This document shows, piece after piece, positions 1 to 8,516 of a stretch of DNA of 64,000 nucleotides. Position numbers and translations under genes: made by a program. Origin of the DNA: Paraburkholderia phytofirmans PsJN (GTDB lineage: Bacteria; Pseudomonadota; Gammaproteobacteria; Burkholderiales; Burkholderiaceae). The number at the start of each line of letters is the position of its first letter. Within the stretch, counting starts at the first letter, position 1. The stretch covers positions 3,534,001 through 3,598,000 of the forward strand of contig NC_010681.1 in the NCBI RefSeq assembly GCF_000020125.1, read 5' to 3'. The notes below the pieces were generated by a model. The model searched no databases and was not told the origin of the DNA. It worked only from the letters and a program-made list of their open reading frames with translations.

Positions 1-1
1 T

Positions 2-781
2 CTCGAAGTGGACATCCGCGAAGTGGCGGGCGTCGGCGACGTGCAGGTCAAGAAGCTGCCCTGCCGCGTGAACGCGATCGAGCGCAAGGCCGACGACGTC
101 GTCGTGCTGAAGCTGCAATTGCCCGCCAACGAGCGTCTGCAATATCTCGCCGGCCAGTACCTCGAATTCATTCTGAAAGACGGCAAGCGCCGCAGCTATT
201 CGATGGCGAATGCGCCGCACACCGAAGGTCCGATCGAATTGCACATCCGTCACATGCCCGGCGGCGCGTTCACCGATCACGTGTTCAATACCATGAAGGA
301 GCGCGACATCCTGCGCTTCGAGGCACCGCTCGGCACGTTCTTCCTGCGTGAAGATTCGGACAAGCCGATCGTGCTGCTCGCGTCGGGTACGGGTTTCGCG
401 CCGCTGAAGGCGATCGTCGAGCACGCGGTGTTCAAGAACCTGAACCGGCCGATGACGCTCTACTGGGGCGCACGTCGCAAGAAGGACCTGTATTTGCTCG
501 AGCTGGCCGAACAATGGGCGCGCGAGATTCCGAACTTCAAGTTCTTGCCGGTGCTCTCGGAACCGGACGCGGGCGACGCATGGACGGGCCGCGTCGGTTT
601 CGTGCATCGCGCGGTGATCGAGGATCTGCCGGATCTGTCGGCGTATCAGGTGTATGCGTGCGGCGCGCCGGTGATGGTGGAGTCAGCGCAACGCGATTTC
701 ACGCAGCATCACGGTTTGCCGGAAGACGAGTTCTATGCGGATTCGTTCACGAGCGCAGCGGATCTGGCGAACGCGGTTTGA
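2..781 (+). CDS. Oxidoreductase with FAD/NAD(P)-binding reductase domain, 5' truncated (CDP-6-deoxy-delta-3,4-glucoseen reductase type)
   Basis: The reading frame is already open at the window edge, so only the C-terminal about 259 residues are present. The visible part is a ferredoxin-NADP reductase fold. The FAD-binding motif RRSYSMAN lies near residue 65, the nucleotide-binding motif LLASGTGFAPLKA near 125, and a C-terminal CGAPVMVESA segment follows. Family members of about 340 residues carry an N-terminal plant-type 2Fe-2S domain, which would lie upstream of the window. The first internal GTG (position 8) is not a credible start because a conserved region precedes it. The likely role is electron transfer from NAD(P)H to a partner oxygenase or dehydratase. 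The physiological partner cannot be inferred. A GC-rich stem-loop follows the stop codon directly. Confidence 0.8.
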   Translation, partial: LEVDIREVAGVGDVQVKKLPCRVNAIERKADDVVVLKLQLPANERLQYLAGQYLEFILKDGKRRSYSMANAPHTEGPIELHIRHMPGGAFTDHVFNTMKERDILRFEAPLGTFFLREDSDKPIVLLASGTGFAPLKAIVEHAVFKNLNRPMTLYWGARRKKDLYLLELAEQWAREIPNFKFLPVLSEPDAGDAWTGRVGFVHRAVIEDLPDLSAYQVYACGAPVMVESAQRDFTQHHGLPEDEFYADSFTSAADLANAV

Positions 782-789
782 TGGGACAA

Positions 790-819
790 GCGGCCTGATC
801 GAGCAATCGGTCAGGCCGC
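790..819 (+). terminator. Stem-loop just after the reductase stop
   Basis: The 9-bp arms GCGGCCTGA and TCAGGCCGC (790-798 and 811-819) sit 9 bases after the stop codon. There is no T-run, so it is either a weak or factor-assisted terminator or an mRNA-stabilising stem. Confidence 0.45.
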
Positions 820-1041
820 GCCTAAATAACGTGTCAGCATGATGGCTGACGCACAAAAATCCGTTTCGACGCCATCCATCGCAAATTCATGGTTTACACC
901 GGCGCTTTCCTTGTCGTATTCTTTCGCGCATGAACCGCATCCAGTCCGAACTTCGACGTCGCCGCTCGCCGCTCCCCTAGGGACGCCGCTGGCTTCGTCA
1001 CGGATTCGCGCCACACCAAGGCGCAAGCTGTTCGAATCATG

Positions 1042-1074
1042 AAAGCCACGGCATGCCGTGGCTTTTCTGTTTTT
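1042..1074 (+). terminator. Intrinsic terminator upstream of the aminotransferase
   Basis: A self-complementary stem, AAAGCCACGG and its complement (1042-1065), is followed by a T-rich tract to about 1074. It lies 68 bases before the aminotransferase start and about 220 bases past the first stem-loop. It could be a second terminator for the upstream gene, or end a short transcript from the gap 820-1040. I see no convincing gene in that gap. Confidence 0.6.
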
Positions 1075-1141
1075 CCGGCCCCCGCTTCGTAGTTGGCCAA
1101 TCTTCATCCACCCTCACCCCCGCTGTCTGGAGCCTGCCGTC

Positions 1142-2326
1142 ATGAATTTCAATGAATATCCGATCGAGTCGCTGATGTACATCACGAACCGGCCCGAAAT
1201 CGTTTTCACGCACGGCAAAGGCTCGTGGCTCTACGACAACAACGGCAAGCGATATCTGGACTTCATCCAGGGCTGGGCGGTCAACAGCCTCGGCCATTGC
1301 AACGACGGCATGATCGAAGCGCTGAACAAGCAGTCGCAATTGCTGATCAACCCATCGCCGGCCTTCTACAACCAGCCGATGGCGCAACTCGCCGGCCTGC
1401 TCACGCAACATAGCTGCTTCGACAAGGTGTTCTTCGCGAACAGCGGCGCCGAAGCCAACGAAGGCGCGATCAAGCTCGCCCGCAAGTGGGGCAAGAAGTT
1501 CAAGGACGGCGCGTTCGAGATCATCACGTTCGATCACAGCTTCCACGGCCGCACGCTCGCCACGATGTCGGCGAGCGGCAAGCCGGGTTGGGACACGATC
1601 TACGCACCGCAAGTGCCTGGCTTCCCGAAGGCGGATCTGAACGACATCGCGTCGGTGGAAAAACTCATCAACGCGAAAACCGTTGCCGTGATGCTCGAAC
1701 CGATTCAGGGCGAAGGCGGCGTGATTCCCGCCACGCGCGAGTTCATGCAGCAACTGCGCGAGCTGACGAAAAAGCACAACCTGCTGCTGATCGTCGATGA
1801 AGTGCAAAGCGGCTGCGGCCGTGCCGGCACGCTGTTCGCGTACGAACTGTCGGATATCGAGCCGGACATCATGACGCTTGGCAAGGGCATCGGCGGCGGC
1901 GTGCCGCTCGCGGCGCTGCTCGCGAAAGCGGAGATCGCCGTGTTCGAGGCCGGCGATCAGGGCGGCACCTACAACGGCAATCCGCTGATGACCGCGGTCG
2001 GCTACTCGGTGATTTCGCAACTCACGGCGCCGGGTTTCCTCGAAGGCCTGCGGGCGCGCGGCGAGTATCTGCGCGCGAAGCTGCTGGAGTTGTCGGAAGA
2101 GCGCGGCTTCGAGGGCGAACGCGGTGAAGGATTGCTGCGCGCGCTGCTGCTCGGCAAGGACATCGGCAACCAGATCGTCGAAAAAGCGCGCGACATGCAG
2201 CCCGACGGCCTGCTGTTGAACGCGGCGCGTCCGAACCTGCTGCGCTTCATGCCGGCGCTGAACGTGACGAACGAAGAGATCGACCAGATGATGACGATGC
2301 TGCGTTCGATTCTCGACACGCTGTAA
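1142..2326 (+). CDS. argD: Acetylornithine/succinyldiaminopimelate-type aminotransferase (class III, PLP)
   Basis: This 394-residue class III PLP aminotransferase matches the usual length of ArgD. Family hallmarks are FFANSGAEANEGAIKLAR (phosphate site), a VDEVQSG motif near residue 220, and TLGKGIGGG with K248 as the Schiff-base lysine. Known family role: transfer of the amino group between glutamate and N-acetylglutamate semialdehyde in arginine synthesis, or related omega-amino substrates. ATG 1142 is chosen because homology begins at MNFNEYPIESLMYITNRPE. The frame stays open 28 codons further upstream, but that part runs through the terminator. A GGAG sequence precedes the start at long spacing. 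The acetyltransferase gene follows 18 bases on, so they are probably co-transcribed. The exact substrate (argD or astC/gabT-like) is inferred. Confidence 0.85.
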   Translation: MNFNEYPIESLMYITNRPEIVFTHGKGSWLYDNNGKRYLDFIQGWAVNSLGHCNDGMIEALNKQSQLLINPSPAFYNQPMAQLAGLLTQHSCFDKVFFANSGAEANEGAIKLARKWGKKFKDGAFEIITFDHSFHGRTLATMSASGKPGWDTIYAPQVPGFPKADLNDIASVEKLINAKTVAVMLEPIQGEGGVIPATREFMQQLRELTKKHNLLLIVDEVQSGCGRAGTLFAYELSDIEPDIMTLGKGIGGGVPLAALLAKAEIAVFEAGDQGGTYNGNPLMTAVGYSVISQLTAPGFLEGLRARGEYLRAKLLELSEERGFEGERGEGLLRALLLGKDIGNQIVEKARDMQPDGLLLNAARPNLLRFMPALNVTNEEIDQMMTMLRSILDTL

Positions 2327-2344
2327 GCGAACAGGACCGCGCGT

Positions 2345-2815
2345 ATGACGACGAGCGCAACGCTATCGATCCGCCGCTTCGAAGCGAGCGACACCGATGC
2401 CGTGATCGCACTGTGGCAGCAAGCCTTCCCTGAGTACCGGGACGTGACGCGGCCGCAGCGCGATCCGCATCTGTCGATCGCCAACAAGCTGGCGACGCAG
2501 CCGGAACTGTTCTTTGTCGCGGTGCTCGGCGAACGGATCGCCGGCACGGTGATGGGCGGCTACGACGGCCACCGCGGCTGGCTGTATTCGCTCGCGGTGG
2601 ATGAGTCGCTGCGTCGGCACGGGATCGGCACGCGTCTCGTCGCGCATGTCGAAAACGCACTAACGGAGCGCGGCTGTCCGAAGCTGAATCTGCAGGTGTT
2701 GTCCGCGAAGGCCGATATCCGTGCGTTTTACGAGGCGCTCGGTTATCGCGCCGATGCGGTGATCAGCCTCGGCAAGCGTCTAGGTGAATTCGCGGACGCG
2801 GCGCCTGCCGCCTGA
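2345..2815 (+). CDS. ypeA: GNAT-family N-acetyltransferase, YpeA type
   Basis: The protein has 156 residues. The segment GTVMGGYDGHRGWLYSLAV, the acetyl-CoA loop LRRHGIGTRL and the C-terminal block FYEALGYRADAVISLGKRL closely resemble E. coli YpeA as I know it. Family role: transfer of acetyl from acetyl-CoA to an amine; the YpeA substrate is not established. It starts 18 bases after the aminotransferase stop with an AGGAC ribosome binding site, so it forms a two-gene operon with it. A strong terminator follows, shared with the convergent liv operon. Confidence 0.85.
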   Translation: MTTSATLSIRRFEASDTDAVIALWQQAFPEYRDVTRPQRDPHLSIANKLATQPELFFVAVLGERIAGTVMGGYDGHRGWLYSLAVDESLRRHGIGTRLVAHVENALTERGCPKLNLQVLSAKADIRAFYEALGYRADAVISLGKRLGEFADAAPAA

Positions 2816-2836
2816 CCTGAGTCACGCCAGATAGAC

Positions 2837-2873
2837 AAAGGCCGCATGCGTTTTCGCGCATGCGGCCTTTTTT
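2837..2873. terminator. Bidirectional intrinsic terminator between ypeA and livF
   Basis: A 14-bp perfect stem (2837-2850 with 2857-2870, loop TTTTCG) is flanked by A-rich sequence on the left and a T-run on the right. It can stop ypeA on the plus strand and the converging liv operon on the minus strand. Confidence 0.9.
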
Positions 2874-2897
2874 ATAGGCAGAGCAAACTAATCAGGC

Positions 2898-3614
2898 TTA
2901 TTCACCCAAATACGCTGCCCGCACCTTCGGATCATCCAGCATCTGCTTCGCGTCACCCGACATCGTGACCAGACCCGAGTCCATCACGTAACCGCGATTC
3001 GCTGCCTGCAGCGCCAGACGCGCGTTCTGCTCGACCAGCAGCACGGTCATGCCTTCAGCCGAAATCGCCCGCACCACTTCGAAGATCTTCTCGACCATGA
3101 TCGGCGACAGGCCCATCGACGGCTCGTCAAGCAACAACAGCTTCGGACGCGAGATGATCGCGCGCGCCATCGCCAGCATCTGCTGTTCGCCGCCCGAAAG
3201 CGTGCCGGCGTACTGCGCCGCACGCTCCTTCAGACGCGGGAAAAAACCGAACATGCGATCGACGTCCGCCTTGATGCCGTCCGTATCCGTACGCAGATAA
3301 GCACCCATCTGCATGTTTTCGACGATCGACATGCGCGCGAAGATGCCGCGCCCTTCCGGCACCATTGCCAGACCCTTCTTCAACAGCAGATGCGGCGGCA
3401 CGCCCTTGATCGACTCGCCCATGTACTCGATGTCGCCGATCGTGTAGGGCTTCAGACCCGTGATCGCCTTCATCGTCGTGGTCTTGCCCGCGCCGTTCGC
3501 GCCGATCAGCGTGACCAGTTCGCCCTGCGCGACCTCGAGATCGATCCCCTTGACTGCCTGGATGCCGCCGTAATTGACCTGCAGGCCCTTGATTTTCAAC
3601 ATTGCTGTAGCCAT
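2898..3614 (-). CDS. livF: Branched-chain amino acid ABC transporter ATPase LivF
   Basis: A 238-residue ABC ATPase. Walker A is GANGAGKT (residues 38-45), the signature is LSGGEQQ and Walker B is LLLLDEPSMGL. The C-terminal VEQNARLALQAANRGYVM segment is typical of LivF rather than LivG. It powers uptake of leucine, isoleucine and valine (or other amino acids or amides in this family) together with LivG. ATG 3614 is chosen because its A is the last base of the livG stop (TAATG), showing translational coupling. The open frame continues 38 codons upstream, but those codons lie inside livG. It is the last gene of livK-livHMGF. Confidence 0.93.
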   Translation of the reverse strand: MATAMLKIKGLQVNYGGIQAVKGIDLEVAQGELVTLIGANGAGKTTTMKAITGLKPYTIGDIEYMGESIKGVPPHLLLKKGLAMVPEGRGIFARMSIVENMQMGAYLRTDTDGIKADVDRMFGFFPRLKERAAQYAGTLSGGEQQMLAMARAIISRPKLLLLDEPSMGLSPIMVEKIFEVVRAISAEGMTVLLVEQNARLALQAANRGYVMDSGLVTMSGDAKQMLDDPKVRAAYLGE

Positions 3615-4387
3615 TAGTGGACCCCCGCACCCAGATAAGCTTCGATCACCTTCGGATCCTTCTGCACGTCCTGCGGCAGACCTTGCGCAATCACTTTGCC
3701 GTAGTCGAGCACCGTCATCTGGTTGCACAGACCCATCACGAGTTTCACGTCGTGCTCGATCAGCAGGATCGTCTTGCCGTCGGCGCGGATCTTGTCGAGC
3801 AGCTTGGTCAGCTCGACCTTTTCCGTCGCGTTCATGCCGGCCGCCGGTTCGTCCAGCGCGAGCAGCTTCGGATCCGTTGCCAGCGCGCGGGCAATTTCCA
3901 GGCGACGCTGGTGGCCGTACGACAGGTTGCGCGACGTGTAGTCCGCGTACTGCGCAATGCCGACGTACTCCAGCAGTTCGATCGCGCGTTCCTTGATCTC
4001 GCGCTCTTCCTTGCGCTCGGCCGGCGTCTGGAACACTGCGCCGATCAGGCCGTGTTTCGTACGCACATGGCGCCCCACCATCACGTTTTCCAGCGCGGTC
4101 ATGCCGCCGAACAGACGGATGTTCTGAAACGTGCGCGCGATACCGGCCTTCGCCACCTGATAGACCGCGGTCGGCGTGTAGTTCTCGCCGTCCAGCTTGA
4201 ACTCGCCCGAATCCGGCGTGTACAAGCCCGTGATCACGTTGAAGAAGGTCGTCTTGCCGGCGCCGTTCGGGCCGATCAAACCGTAAATCTGGCCGGACTT
4301 GATCTCGAGTCCGACCTCGGACAGCGCCTGCAAACCGCCGAAGCGTTTGTTCACGCCCTTCACGGACAGTCGAATGTTATCGCTCAT
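3614..4387 (-). CDS. livG: Branched-chain amino acid ABC transporter ATPase LivG
   Basis: A 257-residue ABC ATPase with Walker A GPNGAGKT (39-46), signature LSYGHQRRLEIARAL and Walker B LLALDEPAAGMN. The LSYGHQ variant signature and the C-terminal segment ending PKVIEAYLG are LivG hallmarks. It pairs with LivF on the cytoplasmic face of the LivHM permease. A good AGGTG site precedes the ATG. The gene starts 20 bases after livM and overlaps livF by one base. Confidence 0.94.
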   Translation of the reverse strand: MSDNIRLSVKGVNKRFGGLQALSEVGLEIKSGQIYGLIGPNGAGKTTFFNVITGLYTPDSGEFKLDGENYTPTAVYQVAKAGIARTFQNIRLFGGMTALENVMVGRHVRTKHGLIGAVFQTPAERKEEREIKERAIELLEYVGIAQYADYTSRNLSYGHQRRLEIARALATDPKLLALDEPAAGMNATEKVELTKLLDKIRADGKTILLIEHDVKLVMGLCNQMTVLDYGKVIAQGLPQDVQKDPKVIEAYLGAGVH

Positions 4388-4407
4388 AGTTATTCACCTC
4401 GTGTCCG

Positions 4408-5577
4408 TTAGGCCCGTACCGGCTTCTTGCCGCTACGCTTCGACAGTTTCGCGATCTTGTCTTCATGCTTGGGCGACGGCCACAAGCCTTCCGAGCGGTA
4501 CAGCATGATCAGCACCATGGCCAATGCGTAGACCAGCTGACGGATCACTTCCGTATCGACGATTTCATGGCCGAACACCATGTTCTGCAGCGGACCCATC
4601 GTCGAGCGCAGGAATTCCGGCAGCACCGCGAGCAGCACCGCGCCGAGAATCACGCCCGGAATGTGGCCCATGCCGCCCAGCACCACGCACGCCAGCACCA
4701 CGATCGACTCCGGCAGCGTGAACGATTCCGGCGACACGAAGCCCTGGAACGAGCCGAACATCGCGCCCGACAGGCCGCCGAACGACGCGCCCATTGCAAA
4801 CGCCAGCAGCTTCACGTTACGGGTGTTGATGCCCATCGCCTTGGCGGCAATTTCGTCTTCGCGGATCGCGGCCCATGCACGGCCGATGCGCGAGTGCTGC
4901 AGGCGCGTACACACCCAGATCACCAGCAGCGCGGCCAGCACGAACAGGTAGTAGTACGAGTACACCGACGGGAACTGCAAGCCGAACAGCGAGTGCGTTT
5001 GCGCGAGGCTGAAGTCGCCGGCGTGCACCGGGTCGATCCCCGTGATCCCCTTCGGGCCGTTGGTGATGTTCACCGGACGGTCGAGGTTGTTCAGGAAGAT
5101 CCGGACGATTTCCCCGAAGCCCAACGTCACGATGGCGAGGTAGTCGCCGCGCAGACGCAGCGTCGGTGCGCCGAGAATCACACCGAAGAACGCGGCAACC
5201 GCCATCGCGCAGGGCACGATGATCAGGAACGGCACGTGCAGGCCATTCGGCGCGAGATGCGCGATCCACTCGAACTGCGACGACAGGTGCGGCGAACTCA
5301 GCAGCGCGGACGTGTAGGCGCCGACCGCGTAGAACGCGATGTAGCCCAAATCGAGCAGGCCGGCGAAGCCGACCACCACATTGAGGCCGAGCGCGAGCAT
5401 CACGTACAGCATCGCGAAGTCGAGCACGCGGACCCAGTAGTTGCCGCCGGCCGCACCGATGATCATCGGTGCGGCGATCACGAAGATCGCGGTGATGATG
5501 CCGACGGTCAGCGTCTTCGTCAGGTTCTTTTCAGGGATGAGCGTCGTGGACGGCTCGATCGGTTGAATTGAGGTCAT
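4408..5577 (-). CDS. livM: Branched-chain amino acid ABC transporter permease LivM
   Basis: A 389-residue polytopic membrane protein. About 40 mostly polar N-terminal residues are followed by roughly ten hydrophobic segments and the LivM-type motif GRAWAAIREDEIAAKAMGINTRNVKLLAFA, the coupling (EAA-like) loop that contacts the ATPases. A second family marker is GGMGHIPGVILGA. It forms the inner-membrane channel with LivH. Spacing is 18 bases to livH upstream and 20 bases to livG downstream, which fits a single operon. The C-terminus is lysine- and arginine-rich. Confidence 0.93.
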   Translation of the reverse strand: MTSIQPIEPSTTLIPEKNLTKTLTVGIITAIFVIAAPMIIGAAGGNYWVRVLDFAMLYVMLALGLNVVVGFAGLLDLGYIAFYAVGAYTSALLSSPHLSSQFEWIAHLAPNGLHVPFLIIVPCAMAVAAFFGVILGAPTLRLRGDYLAIVTLGFGEIVRIFLNNLDRPVNITNGPKGITGIDPVHAGDFSLAQTHSLFGLQFPSVYSYYYLFVLAALLVIWVCTRLQHSRIGRAWAAIREDEIAAKAMGINTRNVKLLAFAMGASFGGLSGAMFGSFQGFVSPESFTLPESIVVLACVVLGGMGHIPGVILGAVLLAVLPEFLRSTMGPLQNMVFGHEIVDTEVIRQLVYALAMVLIMLYRSEGLWPSPKHEDKIAKLSKRSGKKPVRA

Positions 5578-5595
5578 GTCTGTTTTCTCCCGGGA

Positions 5596-6546
5596 TCAGG
5601 CGCGATCCGCAACACGTTCGCCAAGCAGGCCCGACGGACGGAACACCAGCACGATGATCAGCACGATGAAAGCGAACACGTCCTGATAGTTACTGCCGAA
5701 CACACCGCCAGTGAGGTTGCCGATATAGCCGGCGCCCAACTGTTCGATCAGGCCAAGAATCACGCCGCCCACCATCGCGCCGCCGAGATTGCCGATACCG
5801 CCGAGCACCGCCGCGGTGAAGGCCTTCAGGCCGGGGATGAAGCCCATATAGAAGTGCGCGTTGCCGTATTCCGACGCGATCATCACGCCGGCCAGAGCGG
5901 CGAGCGCCGAGCCGATCATGAAGGTGGCCGAGATCACGAAGTTCGGGTTCACGCCCATCAGCGAGGCATTGCCCGGGTTTTCCGCGATGGCTCGCATCGC
6001 GCGGCCGAGCTTGGTCTTGTGGACCAGCAGCAGCAGGCCGCCCATCACGAGGAACGCCACCACGATGATCACGATTTCAGTCATCGAGATCACGGCGCCA
6101 GGCGTCGTGTCGGTGGCCTTGATCACGTTCAGCGGGTCGGTGGGCAACAGCTGCGGAAACGGCAGCGGGTTGCGCGACCAGATCATCATGGCCAGCGTCT
6201 GCAGCAGGATCGACACGCCGATCGCGGTGATCAGCGGGGCGAGACGCGGCGCCTTGCGCAACGGCCGGTAGGCGACGCGCTCGATCGTGTAGCCGACCGC
6301 CGCGCACACAATGGCCGCAATGATCAGCGCGATGATGAGCGTCGGCACATTGCCGAGGCCGGGGAAGTGGTTCTGAAGCACGCCTATGGCTGAGAGCGCA
6401 ACCATCGCGCCCACCATCAACACATCGCCGTGAGCGAAGTTGATGATGCCCAAGATGCCGTAAACCATCGTATAGCCCAGTGCGATGATGGCGTAAACGC
6501 TGCCAAGCACCAGCCCGTTGAGGACCTGCTGGATGAAAATATCCAT
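5596..6546 (-). CDS. livH: Branched-chain amino acid ABC transporter permease LivH
   Basis: This 316-residue integral membrane protein begins MDIFIQQVLNGLVLGSVYA and carries GYTMVYGILGIINFAHGDVLM, the classic LivH N-terminal signature. The coupling loop GRAMRAIAENPGNASLMGVN and the late motif AAVLGGIGNLGGAMVGG are present. It is the second permease subunit. It is the first gene after the livK attenuator, with 230 bases between livK and livH and a AGGAGC ribosome binding site before the ATG. Confidence 0.93.
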   Translation of the reverse strand: MDIFIQQVLNGLVLGSVYAIIALGYTMVYGILGIINFAHGDVLMVGAMVALSAIGVLQNHFPGLGNVPTLIIALIIAAIVCAAVGYTIERVAYRPLRKAPRLAPLITAIGVSILLQTLAMMIWSRNPLPFPQLLPTDPLNVIKATDTTPGAVISMTEIVIIVVAFLVMGGLLLLVHKTKLGRAMRAIAENPGNASLMGVNPNFVISATFMIGSALAALAGVMIASEYGNAHFYMGFIPGLKAFTAAVLGGIGNLGGAMVGGVILGLIEQLGAGYIGNLTGGVFGSNYQDVFAFIVLIIVLVFRPSGLLGERVADRA

Positions 6547-6724
6547 TTAATGCTCCTTAGCCCGTGCGACTGGATTCGCGTTCTTCATCAGCCGGTGGGC
6601 GGTGATGCGGTACGCCAATCTCAACGGCACTGCGGGTACTGATGTAAAAGACCGGTAAGGGTTATCCGCCGCCGGTTTGCCATGACGACCGGGTTGCGAT
6701 CGCAGGCTCGTCTTGAGCGGATGC

Positions 6725-6757
6725 AAAAACGGCACCGTTGGGTGGTTTCGGTGCCGT
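6725..6757 (-). terminator. Attenuating terminator between livK and livH
   Basis: A 9-bp stem (6729-6737 with 6749-6757) is followed on the minus strand by five T residues. Lying directly after the binding-protein gene and before the permease genes, it probably lets livK be made in excess over the membrane components, as is common in such operons. That role is inferred. Confidence 0.8.
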
Positions 6758-6776
6758 CAGGCTGAACGTCCCGTCA

Positions 6777-7976
6777 TCACATCTTCACGACGTCGAGAAC
6801 TGCTTTCTTGCCGTCCTTGAAGTCGTAAAGCGTAATGGCGCCCTCTTTCAAATCACCCTTGTCGTCGAACGCGATGTGACCGATTACCCCGTTGTAATCG
6901 GTCGATGGCATCGCAGCCAGCACCTTGGGCGCCTCGATCGAATTAGCGCGCTTCATTGCATCGACAATCACGTACACAGCGTCATACGTGAACGGCGCGT
7001 AAATCTGCACCGGTGTGTGGAAGCGGTCCACGTACTTCTTTTCGAAGTCCGCTCCCTTGTCCATTTTCGAAAGCGCAAGTCCTGCCTCCGAACAGACCAG
7101 GTTTTGCACGGCGGTTCCCGCCAGCTCACCCACCTTGTCGGTACACACACCGTCGCCGCCAAGGATTTTTGCCCTGATACCGAGCGCCGCCGCCTGTTTG
7201 GTGAACGGCCCGCCCGTTGCGTCCATGCCGCCGAACATGATCACGTCCGGCTGAACACGCTTGATCTTCCTAAGGACGGCCTGAAACTCCGTAGCCCTGT
7301 CATTCGTGCTTTCGCGCGCAACGATCTTTGCCCCGCTCGCCTGTACTGTCTTCGCAAACTCGTCCGCCAGGCCCTTGCCGTAGACGCTCGAGTCATCGAC
7401 GATCGCGATGCGTTTCGCGTTGAGCACTTTCGTTGCGTAGTTGGCGAGCGCCGGCCCCTGCTGGGCATCGGTCGCGACCACGCGATATGTCGTCTTGAAA
7501 CCTTGTTGCGTGTACCCCGGGTTCGTGGACGACGGCGAGATTTCCAGGATCCCGGCATCGCTATATATCTTGGACGCCGGAATCGAGACGCCAGAATTCA
7601 AGTGGCCGACCACGGCGACGACATGATCGTCGACGAATTTTTCAGCGACCGCCGTGCCCGTTTTCGGGTCCGCGGCGTCGTCTTGCGCATCGAGCTCCAA
7701 CTGGATCTTGTGGCCGTCGATAGTCAAACCCTGGGTGTTGATTTCATCGATCGCCAAACGCGCGCCGTTTTCATTGTCTTTACCGAGATGAGCAATGGGC
7801 CCGGTCAATGGGGCCGCATGGCCGATCTTCACGACAGTCGCTTCGCTCGCCGGTGCCGCCGCAACCGTAGCCGCCGACGCACCCGCTCCCGCCTCGCCAT
7901 CCTGTTTCTTGCCGCACGCGGTCAACATCGCAACCGCGGCCGCGATGGACACGGCGTAAGCAAATCTGACTCGCAT
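6777..7976 (-). CDS. livK: Branched-chain amino acid ABC transporter substrate-binding lipoprotein LivK
   Basis: A 399-residue periplasmic binding protein of the Leu/Ile/Val family (Peripla_BP_6). The N-terminus has a hydrophobic stretch ending in the lipobox LTAC, so Cys21 is probably lipidated and the protein tethered to a membrane. An Ala-rich linker to about residue 50 precedes the mature domain starting VVKIGHAAPLTGPIAHLGKDNENG. Start ATG 7976 is preceded by GGAGACC. The open frame continues 41 codons upstream without a signal-like sequence, so the inner ATG is preferred. Classical LivJ/LivK are soluble; a lipoprotein form is less usual for Gram-negatives. A long AT-rich leader lies upstream. 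Confidence 0.92.
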   Translation of the reverse strand: MRVRFAYAVSIAAAVAMLTACGKKQDGEAGAGASAATVAAAPASEATVVKIGHAAPLTGPIAHLGKDNENGARLAIDEINTQGLTIDGHKIQLELDAQDDAADPKTGTAVAEKFVDDHVVAVVGHLNSGVSIPASKIYSDAGILEISPSSTNPGYTQQGFKTTYRVVATDAQQGPALANYATKVLNAKRIAIVDDSSVYGKGLADEFAKTVQASGAKIVARESTNDRATEFQAVLRKIKRVQPDVIMFGGMDATGGPFTKQAAALGIRAKILGGDGVCTDKVGELAGTAVQNLVCSEAGLALSKMDKGADFEKKYVDRFHTPVQIYAPFTYDAVYVIVDAMKRANSIEAPKVLAAMPSTDYNGVIGHIAFDDKGDLKEGAITLYDFKDGKKAVLDVVKM

Positions 7977-8278
7977 TAAGTAGGTCTCCTGCGCCTTCCA
8001 GAAACTATTGTTCGGGGCCCTAAGGCCTTGAGAACGCGCGCATTGTAACTCCAATTTTGCGACGGGCAATATTGTTGAACCGGCAGGGTTTTCCTGCATT
8101 GCAACCTTATTTTGAGAGCGAAATCCCCTAAAAGGCGCAACCCGGTTGCGATTGTTTTCCGTGCATCAGTTGCACCAGCGCTGCACCCAATGGCATCAAG
8201 TGTTGCAGCGAATTCCCCCGACACCCGGTTACAGCACGGTTTGCCTTAGGTATTACGTTTTCAGCGATATCGAGACGC

Positions 8279-8297
8279 ACGCACTATCATAGTGCGT
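8279..8297. promoter_or_regulatory. Perfect 19-bp dyad in the livK leader
   Basis: ACGCACTATCATAGTGCGT has 9-bp arms around one central base. It lies about 55-75 bases downstream of the predicted livK -10 and about 300 bases before the livK start. It is a candidate repressor operator. The only nearby genes are livK downstream and ispH, whose terminator is at 8464-8494. Confidence 0.45.
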
Positions 8298-8351
8298 CAA
8301 AAAAATGCGCGATCGGCTTAGGTCATATAAAACGGGGACGCATCACTTATA

Positions 8352-8380
8352 AATGTATAAAAAACCAGATCACATTTCAA
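8352..8380 (-). promoter_or_regulatory. Candidate sigma-70 promoter for livK
   Basis: On the minus strand TTGAAA (8380-8375) is followed after 17 bases by TACATT (8357-8352). It is in the AT-rich part of the 540-base livK-ispH gap and would give a leader of about 370 bases. The rest of the gap 7977-8460 holds no gene that I can support. Confidence 0.45.
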
Positions 8381-8463
8381 AGAAATTTGTGCGAGTGGAC
8401 ACCAAAACTAGCAATCTCTTATGATCTGGCACTTTATTTTTGATGAGCTGGTTGAAGTCTGGA

Positions 8464-8494
8464 GATAAAAAAAGCGCGCCCTGGGGCGCGCTTT
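8464..8494 (-). terminator. Intrinsic terminator of ispH
   Basis: A 10-bp stem AAAGCGCGCC/GGCGCGCTTT (8471-8480 with 8485-8494, loop CTGG) is followed on the minus strand by a T-run of seven. It lies 23 bases past the ispH stop. Confidence 0.9.
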
Positions 8495-8516
8495 CCTTTC
8501 AGCAGTTGGCGGATTG

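Noticed and set aside
1020..1046. TTCGAATC resembling a tRNA T-loop before the terminator at 1042
   Set aside because: No acceptor, D or anticodon stems can be built around it.
1037..2020. 327-codon minus-strand frame inside argD
   Set aside because: Shadow of the aminotransferase; Arg/His/Val-rich, no motif.
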